Assembly (NCBI GenBank): GCA_033977485.1
Contig: CM066984.1
Location: 46,011,100 to 46,075,099, forward strand
DNA: 64,000 nucleotides
Source: Hydrangea macrophylla
Lineage: Eukaryota > Streptophyta > Magnoliopsida > Cornales > Hydrangeaceae
Direction of reading: 5' to 3'
The notes beneath the pieces are model-generated. The model searched no databases, was not told the DNA's origin, and saw only the letters and a program-made list of their open reading frames with translations. The position numbers and the translations under genes are program-made. The stretch's first letter is position 1. The number at the start of each line of letters is the position of its first letter. Shown piece after piece: positions 36,227-46,826 of the stretch.

Positions 36227-37810
36227 TAACCTCATTTCAGTTTGAAATAAAATTCCCTGAACTTCCCATCTAAAATTCTGACATTTTGCCCCATTGGATA
36301 GTTGTTTCCCATCAGCCACAGTGACCCTTAATGGATTAGTAGGTTGAATTGCACAACCTAGCTTCTTTGCTGTCATAGGATCCAAGAAATTATGAGTACT
36401 GCCACTATCTACCAGAATGGAGATAGTATTATTCTTGACCCTTCCATTGAATTTAATGTTTTGATTGCTCTTATTTCCCCACAGGGCATGAATAGAAATA
36501 GCCATTTCAGGCAATGATTCCAGTTGGGTTTCTGCTAACTATTCCATTAATGATTCTGAAGCAACAAAATCTTCATTTCCTACCTCCTCTTCACCCAAAA
36601 TCATATGAAGCTGCCTTTGTTTGCACACGTGACCTCTCTGGTAGGTCTCATCACAGTAGTAACATAGGTTTTTGTCTCTTCTAGCTTGCATCTCATCAGG
36701 GGTTATTCTTTTAATGGACTGGTATGGTAGATCTCTGGTGGGTTCATGTTTTTGGTATGATTGAAGATGGTTTTGACTAGTATGTGAAGGGTTTGAGTGA
36801 GGATTTGAAGGGTCATTGATGGGGGGTTTAAGGGGGTTATGGTAAGGATTATTTTGAGGAAGACTTGGTTTTGTAAAGGGATAATTGGGTTTAGAAGGGG
36901 CTTTTATGGTGGCTTTAATGTAGTTTTCTTGCAGTCTTGGTATAGTAATGGCATGTGCTAAGGATCTTGGATTAAACATCTTGACCATGTGTCCAATTTC
37001 ATCTTTCAAACCACTGATGAAACAAGAAATGAAGTACTCTTCAGTCAATCCTCGGTTTTGGGCAATTATCATTGGTTTAAGCTCCTCAAACTTAGTCTCA
37101 TAGTCTGCTACTAAATCAATCTGTACCAATTTCTTGAATTTCCCAACTATATCTTCATAACCCAGATCAGTGAACCTATCTCCTATATCTCTGGTGAAAT
37201 GATCCCAGCAAACCCCACTAGGATTCTCATAATACGCTTGAAACCATAGGTCATCCTTATCTTTGAGATAAATCAAAGCACAAGCTACCTTATTCTCATC
37301 TGGAACAGGATTTAGAAGAAAAAACCTCAGACATCTCTTAAGCCACCCTCTGACATCTGTACCATTGAATCTTGGAAAATCCATTCTGGGAAATTGGAAT
37401 TGATTATGATGTTCAGTTCTTATTCCACGATTCCATTGGGGTGACTACCCATTTCCATCTTCAAGAATTCTAGTATCTATAGCATTGAATTTTTCTCCTC
37501 TTGCTACAAAAGTACTTCCAATCATCACTTCAGGTGTGGGCAACAATCCTGCTTGTTCATTTCGGTTTTGTAGAGAATTGTGATGAAGCTTGTTCATCAT
37601 AGCTTCAAATCTTGCATCTATTTTGGCTTCAAGATTAGTGAACTTCGAATCATACCTTGGCTTAAGTCCGGCAATTCGATTGTATACGTCTACCATCTGG
37701 GTTTGAATGGCATGAACTGGGTGTTGCTCATGCTCTGTAAAAGCTACGGCCTCTTCACCTCTGATTTTTGGAGATAATTCACCCATGTTGCAACGAAAAA
37801 TTTTTACCAT
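36227..37810 (-). pseudogene. Chromovirus gag and protease N-terminus
   Basis: N-terminal segment from the ATG at 37808-37810 (MVKIFRCNMGELSPKIRG..., with a predicted helical stretch VDVYNRIAGLKPRYDSKF). After a short frame break come the gag domain (FPRFNGTDVRGWLKRCLRFF, WFQAYYENPSGVCWDHFTRDIGDRF, FKKLVQIDLVADYETKFEEL, FISGLKDEI), a zinc knuckle CYYCDETYQRGHVC at about 36640, and the aspartic protease signature ILVDSGSTHNFLD at about 36400. It is cut by the solo LTR at 34758-36221. The PBS and 5' LTR lie immediately to its right. Confidence 0.88.
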
Positions 37811-37838
37811 TTACTGATGATATTCTTCAGGAATGAAT

Positions 37839-37850
37839 GCTTTGATACCA
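37839..37850 (-). other. Chromovirus primer binding site
   Basis: Minus strand TGGTATCAAAGC, one base different from the canonical initiator-Met PBS. It is separated from the 5' LTR by five bases. Confidence 0.85.
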
Positions 37851-37855
37851 ATTAA

Positions 37856-38313
37856 TGTAAGAACTCAGCTATAGAGTGGCTGAATCTTACTGAATTACGT
37901 GAACGATTACCAAAATTAGAAAGAGATTAAGGAGAAAATAGAGAAATTAATCAGAGAAATTCAGGAAAATTGAATAGAGAGAGAGAGAAGGTTAGAGAGA
38001 GAAATAGAGATTGTAGAGAGAGAAGATACATAAATTTTCATTTTCTTCCACACCTTTTTTCAGAGCTTTGCACTGGCTTAAGAACTCATACAACAGAACG
38101 AACAACCCAGCTGAACAAACAAATGATAACAAGACATGTGTCTACTTAACAACTACCTAATTGTATTACAGCTAATAACAAAACGACGGCGTATTAGAAT
38201 TACTCAAATCAAAATGACGCAGCTTCAAGGGACCCTTAATGGTAATAAAATCAATGGTGGTGATGTGCTGGTTCATTACAAAATCAACAGTGGTGATGTG
38301 CTGGTTCATTACA
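37856..38313 (-). repeat. Chromovirus 5' LTR (458 bp)
   Basis: TGTAAGAACTCAGC... to ...GGTTCATTACA, pairing with 9907-10348. It is followed by the CAGCG target duplication at 38314-38318. Confidence 0.92.
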
Positions 38314-38318
38314 CAGCG

Positions 38319-38599
38319 CGGTCTTGAGCAGTGGTCAGCAGCGGCTGTCTTGAGTGGCTGCTCTTTCTCTTTTCTCTTTCTCTCTTTGAAGAAGAACAAA
38401 GTAGAAGAATGAGAAGAAGAAGAAGATTCAAAGAAGAAGAACGAAGAAATAGAGAAGGAGAAGAAAAATCGAAGAGGAAGAATAAGAAGAATGAGCGGCG
38501 GCCACTTTTTCTCTTTTCTCCCTCTCCTTCCTTCTCTCTCTTGCCCTTTTGATTTGTTTTTAGACCTAGCCCGATACACTTTTGTTTTAACATTATTTA
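38319..38599. other. Purine/GA-rich flank of the chromovirus insertion
   Basis: CTTGAGCAG/CTTGAGTGG words followed by GAAGAA-rich low-complexity sequence and then its CT-rich complement. It resembles the flank at 9781-9906, so both belonged to one pre-insertion sequence. Open frames here are low-complexity and were not called as genes. Confidence 0.5.
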
Positions 38600-38822
38600 A
38601 TTTTTTTTAAATTTAATATGATTATTTGTAACGGATATAAGTGTTATCACGATTTACACAACCATTACTAAAATTAAATGAACAGAATATAGATATTTAT
38701 AATACTTATTCACAATTTGTAATGGATATACCTATTACTAGTAACGGGTATATCTAGTAACGGGTATATCCATTACAAATCGTAAAATATTCCTGTTATA
38801 AATTTGTCCATATGGAGTAGTG
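38600..38822. mobile_element. Possible CACTA-like transposon terminus
   Basis: Read from 38822 on the minus strand the sequence begins CACTACTCCATATGG, then carries repeated subterminal words of the form GATATACCCGTTACTAG and TAATGGATATAC, on both strands. A CACTAC end plus short subterminal repeats is typical of CACTA (CMC) transposons. The opposite terminus and transposase were not found, so this may be a fragment. Confidence 0.45.
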
Positions 38823-38825
38823 ATA

Positions 38826-39734
38826 GAGTCTAAAGGAATATTGCCTTAGTCCATAACCGAGATGGGAAGTCTGATAGAGGCTAATCGATATGTCACTTTA
38901 GTACAAGACCAAGACTAAGGAGGTCACATCGTGAAAGGGAATGAATCAAGGCATATTGGCTAGACTGGATCGAAGCGTACTGGCCGAAAAGTTGGGACAT
39001 CGTGTTAGGTTCAATAGATTGTGAAATATGGGGCTACGTGCTAAAATAGAAAGAGTTGTTGAAAGTATGAGATTATTATTGTGGAAAGTAAAGCTACGTG
39101 TGAGATGTCAACCCAAGAGTCCATGTTACGATTGGGATTGGTTGGGACAGTGTCTGTTGGTACATATTGAGTTGGTGCATACATACGCATGTGAATGAAA
39201 AGATGATTCTTAATAATGATGTTGTTTATATATACCCTGCATACCTATAGATACCCTATTAGTATTTGCATTCGCTCGGCTTTCTTAGCTAACGACGTTT
39301 TATGTCGCTGGATATTCTCTGTCTAGCTGGCCAGGGTTATGAAAACGCAGGTGAAAAATGCATGGCGAGGGGCTATGAGGAGGAAGCCTACTATGATGGA
39401 GGCTATGCTGGAGACGACTACTACGCTGGCAGAAGTCCTGGAGCTTTGTTGTAGTTTATGTTTATGTTTTAAAGACGCTCTAATAGTTAAGTTTATAATC
39501 GGCGTATATTGCCGTAATACTTAATTACAATTTTGTAGATACTTAAATTTTGTAATAGTTTAGTATTAAACTCTGATTTTGTATGTTGAACTTAGTTAAT
39601 CCAATGCGTCCCTTAAATCATTACTCTAATGGTTACATTTTACTCATGGAAAATATGGTGACTTTCAACTGTCATGGCCTGCGGGTCCAAAAAGGAATTT
39701 ATTTTCTCGATTTTTGCTATTGCAGTGCGTGACA
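38826..39734 (+). mobile_element. Plus-strand LTR tail, diverged relative of the 51000-53230 LTR
   Basis: The last 500 bp align by eye with the 3' end of the LTR at 51000-53230. Shared landmarks are ATACCCT-TTAGTAT, CTCGGCTTTC, ACG-CGTTT-ATG-CGCTGG, CAGGTGAAA, an acidic/Tyr-rich reading frame, and the terminal GTGACA at 39729-39734. The 5' part is missing or too diverged to recognise. Confidence 0.65.
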
Positions 39735-39763
39735 AGTTCAGTCCAACGCTTTTAAGGACATAT

Positions 39764-41899
39764 TGTCATAGACTGGTCCCATAATAGTAGAACCTAACCC
39801 ATTGGCACGCCACTGAGGCTAAATCCATTCATTATCATTCCCAAAAGAATTAGTTTAAAAACGGGCAGTCGAAAAGAAAACAATTTATTTTTGAAACAAG
39901 CAATCCAGTCGACTGATCAGAGGTCCGGTCGATTGGAAATGTAAGATATAGAGAGCTCAAAAACTCTGTAGCCCATCCAGTCGATTGCTTCGCAAGTTCA
40001 TTAGACTGCTTCCCAAGTCTAGTCGACTGGGGTGAAAAATTATCAGTCGACTGGTATAGTCCAGTCGACTGAAATCCAGTTCAAGAAAAAAGATCTAGCT
40101 CTGAAACACAATCTAGTCGACTGTGTCAGGGGACTCAGTCGACCGTTTTTTCACAAAATGTTGTAGTGAATTGCTCAACAAAGGACCCAGTCGACTGTTT
40201 TCATAAACCAATCGATTGGTTTCATTGCAGTAGCACATTCTGCAGAATTCCAAGTTAAAAGTTTTCTGAATTCAACCATGGACCAAACACACACTCCAAA
40301 CTCATTCCAAAAAGATCCTAACTGGATTATAACATTATCAAAGCAAAATTACAAAAGATTATTGTCTATTACAACATCACGAATTCGTTCTAAGATACTA
40401 AATTAAACATAAATTACACATCATGGAATCCTTATTACAATATTTCTATTACAAAACTACGAAATAGACATGATAAGTCGCCCTCTAAGTGAACTCCTAC
40501 CATCTCGAGATTACTTTCCTGATTCCTCGTTGGCATTAACACCTGAAATGGTTAATTGAATAACCACACATATTTTGATATGTTTAAGCTAACGCTTAGT
40601 GAATAAAATAACAATGAACATGAATGATAAACATGCTCGCATTCACATCTCTACATTTCATACTAGTCTCCCGAGTCTCACGTGTACGTTCTATACTCAT
40701 AGCCGCGACTCCTCGCCAATAAGTCCACACGAAAAGGTAAGACCCACATTTTTTTCCTTCAAACGTGCGACCTTATGCCTATAACGGCTCCACAAAATGG
40801 TTTGGTATCCCATGCTCCTTTGACCCACGTAGCAACTAAACATGCTCAAATACATTGCATCGTGCTTTCGACATAATCAATACATTTCACCGTGTAATTG
40901 GGCCAACTTATCAATATAGTTGCCCAATATGAACTACACAATATATATCTATGAATTAACACCTCCTTTTCATACAAAACATGAATGCATGTCAAGAAAT
41001 CATTCCAAAACACATAGTTGAATCACTCACCTCCGAATAAGACCCCTAAAATTTGTTCCAAAGAAAACCCGAGCACAAAGATCGTGCAGAAGATCGTTTA
41101 GTACAACTCCTATCGATCAAAAGTCCGATTATTAACTTTTTAGGAAAATTCTAGAAAATGAGTTTTGGAAAACTTAGCCAAACAAGTCCTAAGGGATATC
41201 AAAACGAAGCTCTTGCCTCTACGAGTTCGATTATCTAATAAAATATTTTGATCAACGGACGGATCACTTAAAATGAGCGTCCCAAGCTCTAAGATTGAAA
41301 TCTCCCTTTTTGGCCTCTCTAGATTTTAGGTTAGAAACTTTGTAAAATGAAAATATCTCACCTCTTTCTATGTATAGCCACAACTCTCGAAAATTATGTT
41401 TACCTCCCCGCGAATTCTCAAAACTCCTAATTATTCTTCGAAACTTCTTACACACCTAATTCATTGCTTCACGAGTGAAAACTAAAAATTATAAAAGTTT
41501 TTGTCTAAGTTATGTTTGGTTGCTAAAATGCAATTTCACATGATTTTACGAAATTACTAATTAGCCTACCAATTATCTACAGTGTTAATTCGTCCTCACC
41601 AGGATACTAAAATTAACAACAGAAACATGATCTAAACCAGATAATAATACAGATAGCGAAATACACAGGTAAATGTTTATTTTCAAATAAACATTTAGGG
41701 TAATCCACAATGACCATCTCAATCTCGGAGAGACATCACAACATCAAAACACTCATTCTACATAATCTTAGAGGGTTCTTTTACACAGACACTCAATTCA
41801 ACTCCTGAGTCCCAACTCACTTATATATGTGCCACAAATGCACATCACATCACATTATTATGCATAATGAAATGCAACAACACACATACATGTGTTTTA
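39764..41899 (-). mobile_element. LTR insertion (about 2.1 kb), relative of the solo LTR at 137-2288
   Basis: The left end TGTCATAGACTGG... GGCACGCCACTGAGGCT matches the left end of 137-2288 (TGTCACGACCCATCC... GGCACGCCACCAAGGCT). A long central stretch (about 41040-41460) also aligns with 1440-1860. A perfect CATAT is present at 39759-39763 and 41900-41904, and the host LTR repeat is continuous across it. The right terminal dinucleotide is not canonical (TA rather than CA in plus reading), so that boundary is less sure. Confidence 0.72.
39904..40217. repeat. Mixed palindrome array: CAGTCGACTG, CAATCGATTG and hybrids
   Basis: Contains several exact CAGTCGACTG, one exact CAATCGATTG (about 40208-40217) and asymmetric intermediates such as CAGTCGATTG and CGGTCGATTG within one array. 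It is the counterpart of 369-666. Confidence 0.8.
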
Positions 41900-42248
41900 C
41901 ATATGCACAGTCCACTGCTTTTAAGGATATATGATGACGAGCACCCGTCCTCGTAAAACTCATAGAACTTATCAAACCTACTTAACTATGATTTTAATAT
42001 CAATACATGATATCCCTTGTGGCCTAACTACTCTGATTGAAAAGAACGGATATCAAACTAGATTAGGATCGATACCTAACTAAAGTTCTAAACATTGTTA
42101 TGTTACTCGTAACATTATCCTATTGTCGCATCGCATTATAATTAATCACATAACAAAAGTAAGTAACAATACTTAAATAACTAATCAGTTTGTCTCATAA
42201 ACAATAAAGAATAACATTATTTTGTAAGTACCAATCATTTGAGACAAG

Positions 42249-42480
42249 GGTTCAATCGATTGGGTGAAAGATAGGTTAAATCGATTGAAGTCCTTTTCAA
42301 TTGATTGGACTAATAGCAATGTCAATCGATTTAGATAAGTTCAATCAATTGGATGAAAGATAGGTTCAATCAATTAAAGTCCTTTTCAATCGATTGGACA
42401 AATAATAATGTCAATCGATTGAAGTTTCTTTCAATCTATTGATATAAGTTCAATAGATTGGATCATTTCCAACCGATTGT
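42249..42480. repeat. Degenerate CAATCGATTG array (first block)
   Basis: About eleven copies. Exact CAATCGATTG is mixed with CAATCAATTG and CAATTGATTG, in which the central CG has become CA or TG, plus a few other variants. It lies in the minus-strand LTR ending at 43319. Confidence 0.8.
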
Positions 42481-42660
42481 GAAGGTCATCTTCTCCAAAA
42501 CTAAGCAGTGATGCCATGAGATTCTAGTATGCCCCTTTAGGTCATTTTTTCCACTTTTAAACTTATAAAAACACTACACCCAAGCTACTGAGTGAGTTTA
42601 GAACTCGCCAAAGTTAAGGGGGCATTTGGTGGTGAGCTTTTAGAGCTTGGCCTCCAATGG

Positions 42661-42698
<38 letters not shown>

Positions 42699-42776
42699 TC
42701 TCTTCTCTTCCTTATCTTCTACCTTCCTTCCTTCCTTCCTTCTTCTTCTTCTTCTTCTTCTTCTTCTTCTTCCCCC
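42661..42776. repeat. CT and TTC microsatellites
   Basis: (CT)n of about 36 bp followed by TTCC and TTC runs. They occupy the equivalent of the GA-rich leader in the 51000-53230 LTR, on the opposite strand. Confidence 0.9.
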
Positions 42777-42978
42777 TCTCTCCTAGAGTGTGTAGGTATA
42801 TATAGTATACGTGTGTATGTATATATATGTATGAGAGTGTGTATGTATATAAAATATATATCTCTAAACTCTCTATGTTCAATCACCACACACATATACG
42901 AAAACCAACATATATAGGAAAAAGGAGGGGTACATCTGGCTGCTTCTACAGAAATTAGGAGATAAAGTTCAGACCCCT

Positions 42979-43229
42979 TTCAATCGACTGGCATGGGTTC
43001 AATCAATTGAGGACAAGTCCGCAATTGTTCAATCAATTGGGATGGGTTCAATCGATTGTAATGGGACCCATTCATTGATTTATGTCGGCATTATGTTGGC
43101 AGGGTTTCAATCGATCGAGATGGGTTTCAATTAATTAAGAAGGGCACAAGTTCAATCGATTGGGATGTGTTCAATCAATTGAAGAATTTGATTGAAGAAG
43201 ACTCTTAGTCAATCGATTGATATAAGTTC
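42979..43229. repeat. Degenerate CAATCGATTG array (second block)
   Basis: About ten copies including exact sites, three or more CAATCAATTG and one hybrid CAATCGACTG. It corresponds to the upstream palindrome block of the 51000-53230 LTR. Confidence 0.8.
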
Positions 43230-43319
43230 AATCGATTTGAAAAAGCTTTATAGGTATAATCAAGGCAAATACACAGAATATCTTTTATTAATATACATCC
43301 AAAAATACAGGGTATTACA

Positions 43320-43436
43320 TCATCCACCACTTATTAAAATATTTTGTCCTCAAAATCTGAAGTAAGTACCGCATCTCTGACTCTAACTCCCATGAAGCTT
43401 TTCCTTCATCGTGGTGCTTCCAACCTTCACTATAGA
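43320..43436 (-). pseudogene. Gypsy pol 3' end (chromodomain tail) remnant
   Basis: The minus strand encodes fragments matching the C-terminus of the intact polyprotein at 54702-59207 ([16 protein letters not shown]), with a small deletion that shifts the frame. The untranslated tail GAGGACAAAAT...GGTGGATGATG directly abuts the LTR start at 43319, as in the intact element at 59208-59258. The rest of pol is missing to the right. Confidence 0.75.
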
Positions 43437-43810
43437 AATCTTGCATTTAGTGGAAAAAATTTTAGTGGTGAGTGCTATTTTGTGACTAAATCATACATTC
43501 TAGTAAAGATAAAAAGCCCACCACAAAATGACAGAAATTGCTAATTTTGGTCATGAACCGTATGTCGTGATTATATAGTCACACTAATTTTTTTTTGTGA
43601 GAATATATTTACTTTGGCGCCCAATTGAGGGAAAGTTATAGTGACAATAATAAGGAATTTGGTGAGTAAGTATCACTCACATAGCTCTTTTCGTGACTAC
43701 ACTCTGGTCAAGTTGGGTAATTTGTGCTAAAAGGATACCTTTTCAGCAATATCAATACCGTTTCAATACGTGTCTCCTTTGCTCACATGAACATCAAACC
43801 CCTCTCTCTC

Positions 43811-43858
<48 letters not shown>

Positions 43859-45611
43859 GTACATCCGACAGATTTAACCCCAACTACTTGGAACTGGTCA
43901 GAACACTCTTCCCCTATTTTTTCTTTGCCATAGATCCACTACCGTCATAGTCGATCTCTTTGATTTTCTTGTTCTCTTTCTTCATCTAACTACACTTGGG
44001 AAGGAAATTTTCTTTCCAAATCCTGTTCAAAATCTGGCCCTAATTTCATAAGTTTTTAGTTTTGGGTAGATGGAAAGTTTATTTTGGGACATAGAAATAA
44101 ATTCATCTTAGAGAACATTCATGTTTTTCTAATTAAATTTTCCCATTATAAGATTTACATCTTCAAAATGTTACGTATCAGTTCACGATTTAATCATTGC
44201 AGCGAGAGAAAATGAACAGTAAAAACCCTACTTGATCCACCAATTTAATTCGAACACATGTTACAAATGTTGATTGCAGATGTACAGATTAGTTTTTTAT
44301 GTAACGGTACATACTATACCAAAAAGTCCAAACTGGCATGTTTCGCATTTTTTCATTTCGCACTGCTTAAAATCGTGCCAAAATCTAGAACTGTTTTAGG
44401 GTAATTTGGCCTAGTTTAGAACAGTGCCAAATCTGGCATAGTTTTAAGCAATGCCAAATTTGACATTTTTTAAAAAAAATCGTGCCAGATAAAAAAAAAA
44501 TATTGACCACATTTAATCATACACTCATTGAGAGCGTGTACAGGGCTCGAACACGGTCACTCATATATTGGAGTGACAACAAAAACCACAACTCTGTATC
44601 ACAAAGGGGCATTGAAAGCCTCATTGAGATAGGGTCTAAAGAAGGAAAAAGACAGGGATCATGAGAGACACCGCTGTCTTGTCCTCCATGCTACTGTCAC
44701 CTCCATGTCGTCGTCTCTTCCACGCCACAGCCTCCTCCATGCCACAACCTCATCCACACTGCCACCTACTCTCTGGTTCGTCTTCTCTCTCTCTCTCTCC
44801 CTCTCTCTAAATCTATACACACACTAACATACATTCATTGTTCTTGAAACATTTTCCCCCAAAATCCTAAAAACCCTAGATCCATGCCTTTTCTAGCCCA
44901 AAATTGAATTTTTTTCCCCTCAAAATCAAACCTTAGAATCTCAAAACGTGAAACCATTGCTCTTTCTCTCTTTCTCTATAACAGATACTTGGGGGTTTTT
45001 ATTTTTGGTAAACTGATTTTGTTTTTTGGTTTTTGGTAAACTTATTCTTTGGTATAGATTTGAGTAGCACACGTCTTAATGTATAGACTTACTAATTTTT
45101 TTTGGCTACGTTTATTTTTATAACAGATCTGGGTATTACATGTTACATTTTTTTATATATAAATGTAACTAAAATGTAACAGATCTGGTTTATCTTATTA
45201 GTATTGAGTAATTTAGGTTTTTAATCTGAATTTGATTTATTTGAATCTATTGGGTTTTTAATCTGAGTTTGTGATTGTTGTTGATGGGTTTATCTTGTTC
45301 AAGTTCTTCAGTTGATCTCTTTTCCCAGGTTTTATGTAATTTTGGGTATAAAACTTGTTTTATTCACTGAGTAATGAGCTTGCTTTTTAGTTTTTAGCTT
45401 GGGTATAAACCTTATTTCTTATGAGTACAGTGCTTGCATTTTAGTTTTTAGGACTTCAGTTCAGTATGGTTTTGATTTGTTTGGCTCAATAGGGTTTTTT
45501 AGGTTTGGATTCAATATTCATTGCGGTTTATAATTGCTTTTATGTGGCATTGATGCGGTTGTCTTGTTTAGGTTTTTGTATGTCGGTTTTATCTTGATTC
45601 CAGAATACAAA
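43437..45611. other. Unassigned stretch with microsatellites
   Basis: A GTGACTAAAT / GTCATGAAC / GTCGTGATTAT word cluster at 43460-43600 could be the subterminal part of a DNA transposon, but I found no paired ends. A CT microsatellite lies at 43803-43858. Repeated AATCTGGCA / GTGCCAAAT words occur at 44330-44490. The T-rich 44940-45600 resembles plant intron or promoter sequence, but no exon could be supported. Confidence 0.4.
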
Positions 45612-46826
45612 ATGAGAGTGGACACGCGGCCTCTGGGAGTCCACCCCCGTGTTCTTTCCCGGGTTTCGAAATAGATTTTCCTAGTTTTGAAATTGTTTCA
45701 ACAGAAGAAGAAAGTATGTGAAAATAGATACAGAGTCTCTACTTAGTTTTTAAGGAACCAAGAAACCTAATTTTGACTCACCCAACGAATAAAGGGCACC
45801 GGCCCTTCATAACCAAAGAACTTGGCTCGGGGTTTTGGTATGAGAAAGGAAGGAGCCTTTCTCACGACTTAAACATCCTCAACTCGCCCAGTCTTTCAAC
45901 GGGCCTCAATTAGCATCCAAATAATCATCTTATACTATGTTTGGTTCGACAATTAATACTATGATAGTATAGTACGTCTCATAAGAATCTTGAAATGGAA
46001 GATCAAAAGACAAGATATCTTTCATAAGATCTAAGCCAAATATCACACAATATAAAAGTAAAAGATCACACAAACAAACCTAGGAAAAATCATTTAATCA
46101 CATATCAAGTAATCAAGTTTTCGTAATCTAAAGGGGACATGAATTGTTCTTGAAACAAATAATCAAAGAAAACAAAAATATGCTTAGCACGCTAGTATGA
46201 TGCATGTTAATCTTGAGAAAATAAGATCTCTCAATCCCCGAGACAGATGAGAAAGGAAGATTAGATTGGGGGGAGCATAAACGTGTGATCAAGTTCATTC
46301 CTTATAACCTTCTTAGATTAGGAGTTACAAAAACCCCAAATCTTGCATGGATGCAATGTATGATCCTATAATGTGCAAGGGTTATAGCGTGTTTTGTGTT
46401 CATGGATTTTCTAAAGTGACTTAGAAATCTAAAGTATGCATGAATGAATGAAGAATGTCATTGTAGGATATGTACAAATGCAGTATTAACTACTTCCTAA
46501 GACATGGGCTAATTTGGATTGCATATAAACATCTAATCAAAGAATAAAAGTTGAAACATGCTTGCTATGAATAGTGGATAGAACAGTGAGCTGATTTTGT
46601 AAAAATGGAAAAGTGAGGTTAGAAATGTTTTGAATTCATGATTTTTATGGAGATCATCCTTATTGTGTCTAGAACACATATCAAAAATCCAAATCACTAT
46701 TGAAGTTATGTATTGAGAGAAATCATATAAAAAAGAGAGGTCGATCAGAAACAGACTCCGTACTGTCGACAAAAATGTAGAAAAACCTTAGAAAATGAAA
46801 ATTAAACATTTAAAAGCCCATATTAT
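45612..46826 (-). mobile_element. Diverged LARD-type LTR fragment
   Basis: By eye it follows the first ~500 bp (plus reading) of the LARD LTR: GAGTCTCTACTTAGTTTTTAAGG, AAGAAACC, a GGGGTTTTGGTATGAGA... AAGGAGCC block, then ACTTAAACATCCTC and GGGCCTCAATTAGCAT. The equivalents are at about 11767-11945. It is clearly older than the three LARD LTRs. It is cut on the right by the Tat-type LTR that starts at 46827. Confidence 0.65.

Larger units (their letters stand above)
9907..38313 (-). mobile_element. Ty3/gypsy chromovirus, split by two younger insertions
   Basis: LTRs at 9907-10348 and 37856-38313 are flanked by a perfect CAGCG duplication (9902-9906 and 38314-38318). PBS (37839-37850) and PPT (10349-10362) show minus-strand orientation. 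The coding region lies in three blocks: gag-protease (36227-37810), RT-RNase H (32995-34757) and integrase-chromodomain (10386-11702). They are separated by a solo LTR (34758-36221) and a 21.3-kb tandem non-coding element (11708-32989). Without these the element is about 5.7 kb, normal for a chromovirus. Several stops, frameshifts and a mutated RT active site show it is dead. Confidence 0.92.
39735..43319 (-). mobile_element. Minus-strand gypsy LTR, decayed, interrupted at 39764-41899
   Basis: The right end (43319) reads TGTAATACCCTGTATTTTT on the minus strand, the same start as the LTRs at 51000 and 59259. Leftwards come a degenerate CAATCGATTG array, CT and TTC microsatellites, a GAGCTT.../AAACTCAC block, a second array, and the CGCTTTTAAG-ATAT repeat. 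That repeat continues across the CATAT-flanked insertion into 39735-39763, where the LTR is cut off against the plus-strand LTR tail. Remnants of the element's own pol are at 43320-43436. Confidence 0.75.

Noticed and set aside
38172..38593. Ser-rich and Lys/Glu-rich frames on both strands
   Set aside because: GA/CT-rich low-complexity DNA, open by composition, overlapping an LTR end.
42592..42917. Ser/Leu-rich frames over the CT and TTC microsatellites
   Set aside because: Low-complexity translation of microsatellites inside an LTR.
43693..43950. Frame with a long Ser-Leu repeat
   Set aside because: Encoded by a CT microsatellite; no domain.
44482..44664. Possible small gene followed by 5'UTR-like CT-rich sequence
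   Set aside because: No recognisable domain, no splice structure I could follow, and no support from neighbouring sequence.
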